Source of the DNA: Mytilinidion resinicola
Taxonomy: Eukaryota > Ascomycota > Dothideomycetes > Mytilinidiales > Mytilinidiaceae
Assembly: GCF_010093595.1 (NCBI RefSeq)
Contig: NW_022985449.1
Coordinates: 865,410-929,409, forward strand
Reading direction: 5' to 3'
Length of the DNA: 64,000 bases
In this document: positions 10,549 through 21,400 of the stretch, piece by piece
How the letters are laid out: every line of letters starts with the position of its first letter
Numbering within the stretch: the stretch's first letter is position 1
Translations under genes and position numbers: made by a program
Notes under the pieces: generated by a model
Seen by the model: only the letters and a program-made list of their open reading frames with translations
Told to the model about the DNA's origin: nothing
Databases searched by the model: none

Positions 10549-12555
10549 CTAGTTCTGAGTCTGCATCTCGTCTTTCGAGTTCACGTAGGAAGAGCCACCT
10601 GACGTTTCACCAAGTCGGTCTTCGAAAGAGGTAACGGGTTCGAATCCGTGTGGCGTGAAGTTACGTGGGAAGGTGTTGTTGAAATGTACATTGCTCGAGC
10701 GTCCCCCAAAAGGAGAGCCCAGTCGAATTGTCGGATGAGGAGGCACGGACTCGGGGGTAGGAACTGGTTCGTCCATCGCTTGGGTAGTCATTTGATGTAG
10801 TTCCGAGGGAGGCGTGAACATCGAGGATAGACGCCGAGCGCCTTCGCCCATGTCACCCAGGCTGAAGCCACGACTACGGACACGGCGGTGGCTACTCTCG
10901 GCGGGAGCACCAAAGAGATCCTGAATAAGGGCTTTGTTGACTCTGGAATCCCGTCTATATCTACCATCTTCCGAGGGCTGATGGAAAGCCCGGCGCTTGA
11001 ATGATCGTGGGAGCGGGTTAGGTGCGTGAAGTTCGACTGGAGGTGCTAATCGAGGTGGTTGTGTAAGCGAAGGCGGCGGCATAGTTGAATGTGGCTCATG
11101 GGTGGACGATGCGACAGGCGCACGAGTAATCTGAGACATGGAAGAGAAAGATGAGCCCATCATATTGTTACTCAGGCCGAGGCCGAAATGAAGAGACTGG
11201 CTCTTTTGATGAGCGGAAGATCGTGCCGGTGGCTGGTTGAACCAATCTTCCTGTCGAGGTGTGCTGTCATTCGTGAGCTGCGAGAGGGGATTGCCGTACT
11301 GCATCGTCGATGCCGTACTGGTTGAAAGGGAGATGTTCATGTCACGAGTCGAGAAACTGGCCATGTGCTCGCTAAACGGCGAAGACAATCCACCAGCCGG
11401 CTCTACGCTGGAACGCGGCGAAGACGGGAAAGGCGACGGAGATCTGCAATGCAGCAGTCGTTGATAATGAGCCGATAGCGACGGCTTCCTCTTGCACAGT
11501 TTTCGAAGTCGTCTTCGACTCGGACCATCTGATCGAGGCCATTTCGGATAGGATTTGGGGATATTCAAGCCGGTAGGGGTGTTGCTTCCGCTCTTTGAAG
11601 CTTTGATGGTATCAGGAGAACCTGAACCTCCTACAGGTGGTACGGATCGGCCACTGGACGCTAGATGGACGCGAGAGCCCTTCCAAGTCTGCTTGGCGTT
11701 TCGTACGACTCGATGGCAAACTCCAAGCGGCGGCGCTGTTCCTGGAAGCATCTTGAATGGCGTTACCGTGGGGTCCTGAAGATATCGCATGTACGACATC
11801 CAGAGATGGTTGTCTAACTCTTCGGTCCAGACAGTCTTCCGCTGCTGGGGATGCTGGCCGTTGTGTTGCTGGTAGGAGTCCAGCGGCGACGACTGAAGGT
11901 TGTATTTCATGCTCGAAGATTCATAAGTAAAGGGGTCTGCAGCATCGCTTTCAGGGCTTGTACAGCTTCCTCCAAACGACGGGAAAGACTCTACACTATT
12001 GCGTGAAGAGACAGAAGAGTCCGAGACTCCAGAGCATGAAGACGAGGGTCTGCTGATACTGTCACCGCGGCTGAAACTGTCCATATCATCCCAATCATGC
12101 GGCCCGCTACGCGACTCTCCCAGCACTTGTCTCACTGGAGTCTTGGGCGGGGACATCAAACGTGCAAAGGACGGCGCAGGAGCAAGGAATCCTTCAACCG
12201 GCTCAGGTGAGGGCTCCGGGAGACCTACAAAGTCATCGCTGGTGAAGATGGGTCCTTCAATTGTGGGTATGGGTTTCTCGTAGGATTCCTGTGGGTAGTC
12301 AGGCTGGTTGGCATATGGCGGAATAACGGCGCGGCGTCGGCGCACACGGTAGGTTTGTCTAGGGGGCTCCGGAGGCTCTGGGGGTTGTGTGTTCTCTGTA
12401 CGTTCTTCGGGCTCGGGAGTCTTTGGGGGTTGGCCGTCGGTGTAGTGGAATGTGAAGCTGCGTGGCAGCGTGATGGAGAGGTGGGGGCGTATCGGCGGCA
12501 TCTTTTTAGAATGGCTGCAGGCGCTTCCGCAGCAAGGATCCAAATTTGTATCCAA
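10549..12555 (-). CDS. Large Ser/Pro-rich protein with conserved WTEELDNHLW block
   Basis: Single exon, up to 668 residues. The ATG at 12501 (MPPIRPHLSITLPRSFTFHYTDG) may be the true start, since the family-like N-terminus begins there; the 18 residues before it are Cys-rich and odd. Most of the protein is disordered and rich in S, P, T and R. Two islands look conserved: residues about 240-294 (TVWTEELDNHLWMSYMRYLQ then DPTVTPFKMLPG, GVCHRVVRNAKQTWKG), which resembles a Myb/SANT- or TEA-like DNA-binding helix set, and about 330-372 (YPKWPRSDGPSRRRLRKLC, then KRKPSLSAHYQRLL). The basic second island could be part of the same DNA-contacting unit or a nuclear signal. A transcriptional regulator is the best guess, but I cannot name the family. 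Upstream is an exceptionally GC-rich leader or promoter. Confidence 0.8.
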   Translation of the reverse strand: MDTNLDPCCGSACSHSKKMPPIRPHLSITLPRSFTFHYTDGQPPKTPEPEERTENTQPPEPPEPPRQTYRVRRRRAVIPPYANQPDYPQESYEKPIPTIEGPIFTSDDFVGLPEPSPEPVEGFLAPAPSFARLMSPPKTPVRQVLGESRSGPHDWDDMDSFSRGDSISRPSSSCSGVSDSSVSSRNSVESFPSFGGSCTSPESDAADPFTYESSSMKYNLQSSPLDSYQQHNGQHPQQRKTVWTEELDNHLWMSYMRYLQDPTVTPFKMLPGTAPPLGVCHRVVRNAKQTWKGSRVHLASSGRSVPPVGGSGSPDTIKASKSGSNTPTGLNIPKSYPKWPRSDGPSRRRLRKLCKRKPSLSAHYQRLLHCRSPSPFPSSPRSSVEPAGGLSSPFSEHMASFSTRDMNISLSTSTASTMQYGNPLSQLTNDSTPRQEDWFNQPPARSSAHQKSQSLHFGLGLSNNMMGSSFSSMSQITRAPVASSTHEPHSTMPPPSLTQPPRLAPPVELHAPNPLPRSFKRRAFHQPSEDGRYRRDSRVNKALIQDLFGAPAESSHRRVRSRGFSLGDMGEGARRLSSMFTPPSELHQMTTQAMDEPVPTPESVPPHPTIRLGSPFGGRSSNVHFNNTFPRNFTPHGFEPVTSFEDRLGETSGGSSYVNSKDEMQTQN

Positions 12556-14300
12556 CGCCGTTCAAAGCCCTTGATGGCTAGAGGTCCAAGTAGGGCCAAT
12601 CCCAAAATTACAAACTCTGCAAGGGGGACAAGCACCAATCGCGCGCACGGTGGCCCTAGCGCATTCGACGCGGCACAGAACCCGACAGACGCTGCGCTGG
12701 TCTGCCCGAGTCCCAAGCCAGGGCAGTTGTTGCGACGTGCGTGAGGGCGCAAGCCGTGGTGTGCGCGGTCGCAGGTTCGCGGTGAGGACGAGGGCGGCGT
12801 CCAAGGAGTTGCACAAGAACAAAGGAGATTATGAGCAATGGAACAGTCGAGGGTCGGCGTACGAAACGGTCAATTGAGGATTATGGCGGATTCGGGGTCG
12901 TGGTCGAGGACGCAAAGAGAGAACGAAAGTCGTGAGCTGGAGGAGCGCGGCTCAGCTCGTGCGCAGGGGGAAACGGGGTCAGCCAAAAAGGGAGCAGCTC
13001 TCAACAGGGCTGTAGCACGTCTGGCAGCAGTTCATGCCGGTGCAGCGCGGGCTGTCGGTGTTGACGAATTTGCGGTGGTTGGGAGGCGGGTGGTCGCGGC
13101 GAGCAGGTGAAGAAGCGAGGCGCGGTCAGGTGGCCATGGGCTGGAAAATTCTCCGAAGCAGACTCCAAGAAGACAAGCAGAAGTCGCAGGCGGCGGGTGA
13201 GAGCAGGCGGCCGCTCACGGCATGGCGGAGGGGGCAGAGGCGGCGGGTGTGGAGGAGGAGAAGAAGACGCGGACGGAGTTGGGACGGCACGATAGATGGA
13301 TGGGCGGCAGCAGCGATCGCTGGCAGCCCCAGTGGGAGCGAGCGGGTCGCGGCGCTAGGGCCGCCAAGCCACGATGTCTTCGACAGCACCCGCACCGGCG
13401 AGACGACCTCGACAGCGCCAGTCGCAGCGCCAACTCGAGGGCAAGATAGGCTTGCTGCATCGCCTGCCCCCAGCTGCACGCCGCGGAACCCAATCGCCAT
13501 GCTGCCCGCAGGCCTCGCGTGGAGCGCACCGCGAGCTGGGCCAGGAGCCGGGGCGGGCGCGTCGTCGGCGTGAACGCGTCGGTTTCGCGATGTGCTCGGC
13601 CAGCGGCCTCAGGACGGCTTTCACCTGCAGCCTCCCAGGTCACATCACGCCCCAATACTTCCGCTGTCTCGCCCACGCCGCCCCCTGCGCGCGCCGGCCG
13701 TGCGAACGAGTGCCCGGCTTGCACGTCGCGGCGGGCACCCATGCTGGCCGTGCATGCAGGCGGCGGAGAGCCCCTCGGATTCAACGGCCGCGGGACGACG
13801 CCGTGGACGCCGTGGACGCCTGCTGCGACATGCACATCCAGGGCCCAAGTCGTCCAAATCCACCGCCAGAACCCCACATGGTGCGGTTCGCTGCGAGAGG
13901 CCAGGCCGCCAGCGGTGCAGCCAGCTCCAGCCGCACGCCCACTCTCGACTCTGCTCTGCCAGCTCGACGACGAGCAGGAGGCATGAGAGGCCTGCGAGGC
14001 CTGCGCGGCCTACTTAGGCTCGCCGTATACGCGCTAGAGGTGCGTGAGACACCTATGCCGCCGCGATTCGATCCCAGCGAGAGCCTGTCTCGCGCGCTTG
14101 CCACGGTTTATTCCCTCTTGTTGCAATTGAGGCCGCGTTTTCTTTCTCTGTTGTCGGCCTGGAGTGGCTGCTTCGGCCATCTATCAGAGCATAATCTCCT
14201 ATCCCGGTCACCACCATGCCCCGCCCATCGTGATCTTGCGCGCATCGGTCCCCGCTGTCCATGGCCTGCCCACCGAGGCCCCGCGTGATACGGCCCATTT
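12556..14300. other. GC-rich spacer / probable leader of the WTEE-domain gene
   Basis: About 1.7 kb of very GC-rich sequence with many overlapping open frames on both strands (for example 13374-14288 plus, 13215-13877 minus). These are composition artefacts: Arg/Ala/Pro-rich translations, no domains, and equally open antisense. It most likely holds the promoter and 5' leader of the minus-strand gene to the left. The 31.9-37.5 kb region ahead of stuA looks the same. Confidence 0.5.
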
Positions 14301-15477
14301 GGGACTACAGGCGGAATATACTTTCGTTTGGCCGTGACGCCCGCCGCGGAACGCGTCTTGGACCACTCAGACACGTGTATCAGCCCATCAACGATGTTAG
14401 TCTATCGTGGTGGCCGGCTTGGATAGCATTAACTTCGTGTTTGGAGGCCTGGCATCACGAGGTACACAGGATACCCACTTCGAATGCGTCTGCGATAAGA
14501 TCAAATGGATCTTCGTATCATTGGGGCCACTGCTTTGTGGCTAAGTGGCCCAGGCGAATGGAACAGTCAAAGCTTCCTCATACAAAGCTGCCGGCAGTTG
14601 TCTCACGAAGGAGTCCGATCGACCCTTGAAAGCGGTGTGATATGGGCTGAGGTCGTCTCATTCTACTGCTGCTCCTCGATCGACTGTATATGTAGTGTAC
14701 CGACTGTACGGATGGCATCCCAGCAATTTACGCGCAAACAGCACGTAACTGACAGAGAGTACTGCGCCATCGGACTGGGCACATGGATAGCAGTGCTTGA
14801 GTTCGACTCTTACTTGCTCAACACCACCGTCAGGAGGAGCTCAAATATCGGTAACCGCCTAGTCAAGAAGCAGTCTGATTCCTGCTGCATCGACCTTAAC
14901 GTCGGTTTTAGATGTTGTAATTTGGATGTTGTAAGCGCACAGGCTCCGCTCTTGCTCGCTCAACACCACCGTCAGGAGGAGCCCAGCTGTGAGGTAAGTA
15001 CTAGGTCAAGAGGCAGCCTAATTCCCGTGGCCTTGAGTTTTATATCGCAACTGGAACTATGAAAGCTTCCGGGGGCACCTCAAGCAGTGGCATTCTAAAC
15101 GAGCATGCACAGACTTACACCAATGGACAGACATGCTCTGGATTCTTTGTTACGCCCACCAGGTGATTAAATGTTGACTCTAACGTAATATGTACTTTCT
15201 GACGACATCCGGAAGTCTTAGACAGCTAGCAGTCTTGCCTAAAACTCCACCTTTCTGAGAAACATCACCTCACGGAAGTTCACCGTCAAGCATTCAAATC
15301 CCCGCGCCCTGATTGGCCGGACCCTCCCAGGATCCCAGAATGTCGTCAGTCCAAGCTCTGTTGACAAACCCACCTCACTCCAAAACCCCGCCTTCCGGAC
15401 CGCATTCCTCACCTCAACCCTCCCGAAAAGCTTGCATATCCCTCAGTTTGATACGACAAGACTGGTCACTATCTATC
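14301..15477. other. Spacer upstream of cytochrome b561-domain gene
   Basis: No gene. It contains a two-copy direct repeat (listed separately) and the promoter of the b561-domain gene. Confidence 0.5.
14808..15050. repeat. Two-unit degenerate direct repeat, about 142-bp period
   Basis: GCTCAACACCACCGTCAGGA occurs at 14816 and again at 14958. The flanks also match in diverged form: CTAGTCAAGAAGCAGTCTGA versus CTAGGTCAAGAGGCAGCCTA. This is an old tandem duplication of noncoding sequence or a relic of a repeat. Confidence 0.75.
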
Positions 15478-16363
15478 ATGGCATCTGCAACCGGCATCCC
15501 AGACCAGAACCCGGACTCGCTCCTTGGTCGCGGCGAGGAAGAGCCGCTGCTGGGGAGACCCGGCGATGCGAAGCAAGAGGACGGGAAGCCGCTGTGGGCC
15601 AACCTATGGATTGGTGAGATATCCATTCTTTCAATACCCACATGAGCTGAGGCTAACGATATGATTCGAAGGCACTGGTGTCGTTGCTCAAGCAGGCATC
15701 TGGATCGTAAGCTTAAAATACCTGATGCATACAAACAATTCTAACACCAATTCTCCAGCTCGCAGCTATAGTATGGGGCGCCATCTTCTCCCACGACCTC
15801 ATCTTCTTCTCCGCTCACCCCGTACGTCCACCTCCCAGCCTCCTTTTCCCCCATGCTAATCTCACCAGCTCCTTAACTCCGCCGGCCTCCTCCTCGCAAC
15901 CCAAGCTGCCCTCATCCTCCAACCCACCCACACCCCCGACCAGAAGCGCCACGGCACCTACATCCACGCCATCCTGCATCTCCTCTCCATCGGCTCCCTG
16001 CTCGCCGGCCTCATCGTGATCGAGCGCAACAAGCTCGGCCACGGCGGGAACCTGCAGTCCCCGCACGCAATCCTCGGCCTGGTCACCTACATCCTCTTCC
16101 TGCTGCAAGCGCTGGTGGGCTTCACGCAATACTTCACCCCGAAGCTGTACGGCGGCGTGGAGAACGCGAAGAAGGTGTACAAGTACCACCGCGCGTCCGG
16201 GTACGTGATACTCACGGCGGGGCTGGTGACGGTGGCTGCGGCGACGCAGACGACGTATAATCAGGAAACTCTGGGTATCCAGCTTTGGGCGGTGATTGTG
16301 GCGAGTGTGGTTACGTTGGCGGGGTTGTTGCCGAGGATCAAGAAGCAGAAGCTGGGGTTGTGA
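15478..16363 (+). CDS. Cytochrome b561-domain transmembrane protein
   Basis: Four exons: 15478-15613, 15672-15706, 15759-15821 and 15869-16363, giving 242 residues; all introns are GT..AG and about 47-58 bases. The N-terminal 45 residues are hydrophilic (LLGRGEEEPLLGRPG). The rest is a membrane domain of about five helices in the eukaryotic b561/ferric-reductase style. Four histidines sit where the family binds two hemes: H77 (FFSAHPLLNSAG), H115 (HAILHLLS), H144 (SPHAILG) and H185 (YKYHRASGY). Members move electrons across endomembranes or the plasma membrane, with ascorbate or a similar donor and ferric iron or radicals as acceptors. No DOMON domain is attached. The C-terminus is short and basic (RIKKQKLGL). 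Family confidence is high; the substrate is unknown. Confidence 0.87.
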
Positions 16364-17382
16364 GCTTTGGTGGGTGGGTGAGAGGTGAGGGAGGCCCTCG
16401 GAGGGCTGGAGATGTGTGCAAAGGGGTGGTGAAGTGGAGCTGATACTGTATATAGCGTCCTGATGATCGAAAAGCGGTGTAATTTGGAGCCTAGTAATTA
16501 CGTAATGCTTTTTTGGACACGAAATCGACTCTAGCCAAGCAGTGTTTTGATGTGCTGAGCACCTGTCCAAGAGTCCTTCAGTGTGTTGGACACACCTCCA
16601 AACACATAGAAATCAAGGGACGATTTACACCTCTTGTCCAAAAACATGCCAAAACAAAGTTTAGATTAGGCAGATTGGCTCCCGTTTCACGCTTCTTAAT
16701 GTCTTAAAAACTCCCCGAATTCCATGCTCTAATATACAGCATTCAAAAGTAATACGCCAAAAGAGAGCAGAAATAGGGTAGACTGAATCTTGGTTATATA
16801 GTGCCTCGCCAAAAGTCTAGTTACAGCAGTTTACCAGGTGCTTCGGAATATTATAAAAGTTTCTATAAGATGTAAAATCCCTAGGAGTTTAGATTAGAAA
16901 GATTTCACACGCCACTTGCCGCTGTATGTGGTGCTTCGGCACCTTATCATAAATCGGGACGAGATGAAAAAGACGACGCGTCCAAACTTGTGCCCTAGTC
17001 CTCTGAGAGGAGATCACAGGTCAGAATCGTCACGTTGTCTTTGCGGATTCGACAACGCTGTTGATCTGCTAAAGGTTCATTGAACAATTCATCTTGCAAA
17101 GCGGATGTAAATATTCGGAAGCCCAAAGTCGTCCACTTGTTCTCATGATTTTGACAATGCTGTGAACAGGCTGAAGGCCCATTGAACAATTGATCTTTTT
17201 GCACAACCGATGTTAGGGGTTGGAAGCCCAAAACCGTCACCCTGTTCCCATGATTTTGACCGTGCCCGTCCGTAACACCCGGAAAGCACCCTCTCACATC
17301 ACCACACAGGCAAACGAATGATCCCGACGCCTCGATTTCCACACCATACTTTTATCCTCACCCCCATGTCCTAAAACCCAGC
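16364..17382. other. Spacer between b561-domain gene and PRO2
   Basis: Both flanking genes end here. The left half (about 16,500-16,960) is AT-rich with no gene. The right half holds an in-frame tandem repeat, listed separately. Confidence 0.5.
17034..17270 (-). repeat. About 102-bp tandem repeat, coding-phase period
   Basis: About 2.3 diverged copies; the shared core TTGAACAATT appears at 17080 and 17182. The period of about 102 bases is a multiple of three, and a minus-strand frame (17342-16995, 115 codons) reads through all copies. It gives alignable 34-residue protein repeats (NRVTVLGFQPLTSVVQKDQL against NKWTTLGFRIFTSALQDEL, then DNVTILTCDLL). It could be a relic of a repeat protein or a tiny gene. 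No family is recognised. Confidence 0.65.
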
Positions 17383-18993
17383 CTACCGATTCCTAAACTT
17401 CCTCAACAGCTCCAACTCCTCCGCATTTCGCACCATCCCCTCCTCCACCGGCACGCTCTCATGCCTGAATTTCTTTCCCCCGCCCGCCCCATAATCCGTG
17501 CTCACCTGCCCCTCCCCATGAATCAGCCACCGGTAAATCGTCAGCCCCTCCAGCCCCACCGGACCCCGTGAGTGGATCTTGTTCGTGCTGATGCCGACTT
17601 CCGTCCCGAAGCCGTAGCGCTGCCCGTCTGCCATGCGAGTGCTGGTGTTCCAGTACACAGACGAGCTGTCCACCCCGTCCTGAAAGCGGGTAGCGAGTGC
17701 GCGGTCGAGCGTCAGGATGGCGTCGGTGTGGTGGGAAGAGTGGTCGTTGATGTGGGAAATAGCGATGTCGGCGGCTGTTTCAGGGGTTGGTTGGGTCGGG
17801 ATAGTCTTGATAGCGATGATGAGGTTGAGGAACTCGGTACTAAAGTCCGCTTCGGTGGCATCTTGGAGTAGGACGGCGGAGTGCTTCTCCAGAGCGGACG
17901 AGAGAGCGGCCTTGGATGCGGCGTCACACCGTAGTGAGACGCCGCGGACTAGGAGAGCTTCTGCTACGGCCGGGAGAACGGTCTGCAGCGCGTTCTCGTC
18001 GACGAGGAGGGTTTCCACGGCGTTGCAGCCGGCAGGGTAGCTGGTTTTGGCGTCGACGATGACGCGAACGGCGATGGGGATGGGGCAGTCGGCGCGGAGG
18101 TAGATGCTGCAGATGCCATCGGCGTGGCCGAGGACGGGGATGGCGGTGCTGTCCTTGACGGTGCGGACGAGCTTGTTGCCGCCGCGGGGGATAACCAGGT
18201 CAATATACTGGTCTAATTTGAGGAGATCGCTGATGACATCGTGGGTCTGCACGAGTTGAAGGCAGTCGGAAGGGACGTCGGTTGATTCTAGCGCGCTGGA
18301 GATAACGGATGAGATGGCTTTGAAGGACTCGGTGGATTCTTTGCCGCCTGTGGTAGATGGTTGAGAATGAGGTTGGTCGATGGCGAGGCACAAACTGACC
18401 TTTTAGAATCGCAGCATTCCCAGATTTGATCGCTAGTGATGCGATATTCGCAATAACCTCTGGACGAGCCTCGAAGATGATTAAAAGGACACCAATTGGA
18501 CATGTCTTCCGCTCTAGGATGAGGCCATCGTCGAGGATTGTCCGTAAGTTGATCTTGCCGACTAATGACACATCAGACACACCATTGCCAGGGACGAACG
18601 AAACGATAGGGCATCAATGAGAACAACAGAGAGATAGGAAGTATTGATAGAGTGATATTGAATATATGACTTCTTGATTAGGGGTAACCTACTCGGATCC
18701 TCCAGCTCTCGCACATCGAGGATACCCTGCAGCATGTCCTCATATTTACTGGGCTTGCCTAGATCTAGCCGCTTGACAAGGCTTTGACTTAGCTTTCCAT
18801 TCTCTGCGGCTTTGTTGGCGGCTTCTAGGTCCAACTTGTTTGCGGCCAGAATAGCATCTTTTGCGGAGGACAAACCCGCATGCATCGCTGTTAGGGCGGC
18901 ATTGCGGGCGTCAGTGGAGAGGATCGCGAGTTTTCGAGACCCCATCCGCGCCGCGCGGGCAACTTCTTGTGGAGTAGCGTTTGTGAGAGACAT
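17383..18993 (-). CDS. PRO2: Gamma-glutamyl phosphate reductase (proline biosynthesis)
   Basis: This NADPH-dependent enzyme reduces gamma-glutamyl phosphate to glutamate-5-semialdehyde, the second step from glutamate to proline. Three exons on the minus strand: 18993-18693, 18561-18400 and 18347-17383; 475 residues. Introns have GTAGGT and GTCAGT donors. The aldehyde-dehydrogenase-like fold is clear: [81 protein letters not shown], and the catalytic cysteine in [16 protein letters not shown]. It ends [16 protein letters not shown]. The start at 18993 ([20 protein letters not shown]) fits the usual fungal N-terminus; the longer upstream frame to 19302 is probably leader. It is divergent from the Crh-like gene across about 0.9 kb. 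Confidence 0.93.
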
Positions 18994-19890
18994 TGCAGCG
19001 GGATCAGTGGAGTGGCAAGACGCGGTGGTGAGAGTCTCTCGTGGTGGTGTTTGCGGTGGAGCGTGACTCAGAAGGCTTGCGATGGCTGCACCTGTCCGCG
19101 TTGTTCCAATAAATTGACGAAAAGAGATGGAAATGCTCCGTATAGGCTCAAGAACGGTCACATTTAGGTTGGCTTGTTTCCGAAAATAAATTCTGCCTTG
19201 GAGGCTCTCCGATGCGATGTGCGATCTCGGCCGGCGCCCAAGTGGCTGGGACGTTCTCGACGCCACACCTTTCACACGTGCGAACCCCATTTCCACCTGC
19301 ACACCCCTCTTTCATGCCATCACCATCGTCCCAAGCTTGCTCAGCTGAACGCGCAATCAATAAAGAAAGCCCATGCTATTGTTACCAGCACATCCCGGGC
19401 ATCCCGGGTCGAACGGTCTCGGCGATCGTCAAGGCGTGGTGGGTTGGGTTCCCCAGCCATGCGCCAACTAGCCACTCGACTTTTCGGCGCATCACATTCA
19501 CGATACGATGCAACCACCCCAACCTCGTGCTTTGGCAGCCAACACGATGCCTCCATCTGGCTTGCCACATTGGCCCACTAACAACCATCAGCCCATGCCC
19601 CCTCAATTCTTAATACGATGGCTGGTGTCGTGCCTTCTTAACTACTGCAGCTTCCCGGTCCTCTTCCCCATCCATCACATCAACCCGCCTACTCACTCTT
19701 CTTTGTGCTTACCACCCAACCACCGGACTTGTTATAGATTCTTCACGGCCTCTGTCTCGTGACATTCAGTTGTCTTCACCTCACATACCTCCGCTCGCAT
19801 CCTCCCCTTCCATCCGAGAGAGTCCACCGCTTGCATCCCAGCGGTTGACTATCCCAACTCCACCCAATCCACATATACTCGGCACCCAAC
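18994..19890. other. Divergent promoter region between PRO2 and the Crh-like gene
   Basis: About 0.9 kb without a gene; it must hold both promoters. Several overlapping short frames on both strands are not supported. Confidence 0.5.
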
Positions 19891-21400
19891 ATGCGGACAA
19901 CCACATCAGTACTCGCTGCTTTTGCCGCAGCAGCCATCCACATCCTACCCACCTCCGCGCAAACTTACACCACCTGCAATCCTACCGCCGGTCAGTGTCC
20001 TGCAGACTCAGCACTCGGCCGCAGTGTAAACATCGACTTCTCGAGCGCCTCCGACAGCTTCGCACCGTCAGGCACCGTCACATACGACTCGAATGGCGCC
20101 TCCTTCACCGTTGCAAAGTCGGGCGACTCTCCACAACTGACATCGAAATGGTACATCATGTTTGGAAAGGTCGACGTCACTCTGAAAGCCGCTCCGGGGG
20201 CTGGTATCGTTAGCAGTTTCGTCATGCAATCGGACGACCTCGACGAAATCGACTGGGAATGGCTAGGAGCCGACTCCACGCAGGTTCAAACCAACTACTT
20301 CGGCAAGGGGCAAACAACGACCTACAATCGCGGCGCCTTCCATCCGAATACGGGTAATCAGGCTGGGTTCATCAAGTACTCAATTGAATGGACCTCCACC
20401 CAGATCGTCTGGTCAATCGATGACACGCCTGTGCGGACTTTGACTCCAGATATTGCTACCGGCTCAGGCAACCTGTACCCTCAAACGCCCATGCAAATCA
20501 AGGTCGGCGCATGGAGTGGTGGCGATCCTTCGAACGCCCCGGGAACCATTGAGTGGGCTCGCGGACCAACCGACTACTCCCAGGGGCCATTCACGATGCA
20601 AGTCAAGTCTCTCTCCGTCAGCGACTACTCCACCGGTACTCAGTACAAGTACGGTGACACCAGCGGCACTTGGCAATCCATCGTCTCTGTCGGCGGAAAG
20701 ATCAACAACGGTGGCGGATCTCCTATTGAGTCTGCTGCACCAGCTGTCACGTCTTCCTCGAGCGGCCAGCCAATCCCATTCATTCCCAAATCATCATCCG
20801 AATTCACTACGCCCTCTGTCTACCCATGGGTGCCAGAGGCGACCACCATGTCGACTGCGACAGTGTCATACACTACCCTTCCTGGACTCCCGAGCGGGTG
20901 GACTGTCTCGAGTTCAGGCAAAGTCGTCCCCCCTAGCTCGGCACCTGTGAGTAAGAGCGTTCTGTATTCTTATTACCTATACATAACTAACCTCTTTCTC
21001 CCAGTCGACGTCCCTACGCGCTTCATCTATGCTGTCTTCTGTTGTCTCGCAGCAGGCTTTGCCCTCGGCGGGCGCCTCTGAGGTAATTACAGCCTATGAT
21101 CAGCAAGGCTTCACCACCCTTCTGACAGTGCCGGCTGGGTACACTGTTCCACCCAAGTCATACGACTGGCGTGGTTTCTTGATCACGCCGTCGGCTCCTG
21201 GTGCTACTCCTTCTCATACTAACGTCTTGGAGAACAATGCGGTGATTTCTTCCTCTCCTACCGCTGCTCTCGAGAGCAGTCCTTCCGCGACCGTTTCTGC
21301 ATCCCCTTCTGCAAGCCATACGGGCGATACCTCCCATGTTCTTCTGAACTGGAGCCTCTTTGCGATTTTAGCGGTCGTCAGCTGTACCCTCCTACTATAA
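19891..21400 (+). CDS. GPI-anchored GH16 Crh-type cell-wall transglycosylase
   Basis: Members of this family transfer chitin chains onto beta-glucan at the outer face of the plasma membrane and cross-link the wall. Two exons: 19891-20946 and 21005-21400 (GTGAGT..CAG intron), 483 residues. Residues 1-23 form a signal peptide (cut near TSA/QT). A cysteine-containing stretch (YTTCNPTAGQCPADSALG) precedes the GH16 fold. The catalytic motif DEIDWEW is at 118-124, with E119 as nucleophile and E123 as acid/base. WYIMFGKVDVTLKAAPGAGI and QTNYFGKG are typical of Crh1/Utr2 homologues. No CBM18 chitin-binding module is seen. The long Ser/Thr/Pro tail and final hydrophobic stretch (NWSLFAILAVVSCTLLL) indicate a GPI anchor. 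Confidence 0.93.

Noticed and set aside
10630..10665. GGTTCGAATCC, a tRNA B-box-like string
   Set aside because: It lies within the coding frame of the WTEE-domain protein and no cloverleaf or A box can be built around it.
13374..14288. 304-codon plus-strand frame
   Set aside because: Same GC artefact; opposite-strand frame 13215-13877 is similarly open and no family is recognisable.
16500..16960. AT-rich stretch that could be a mariner-type relic
   Set aside because: No terminal repeats, target duplication or transposase frame could be shown.
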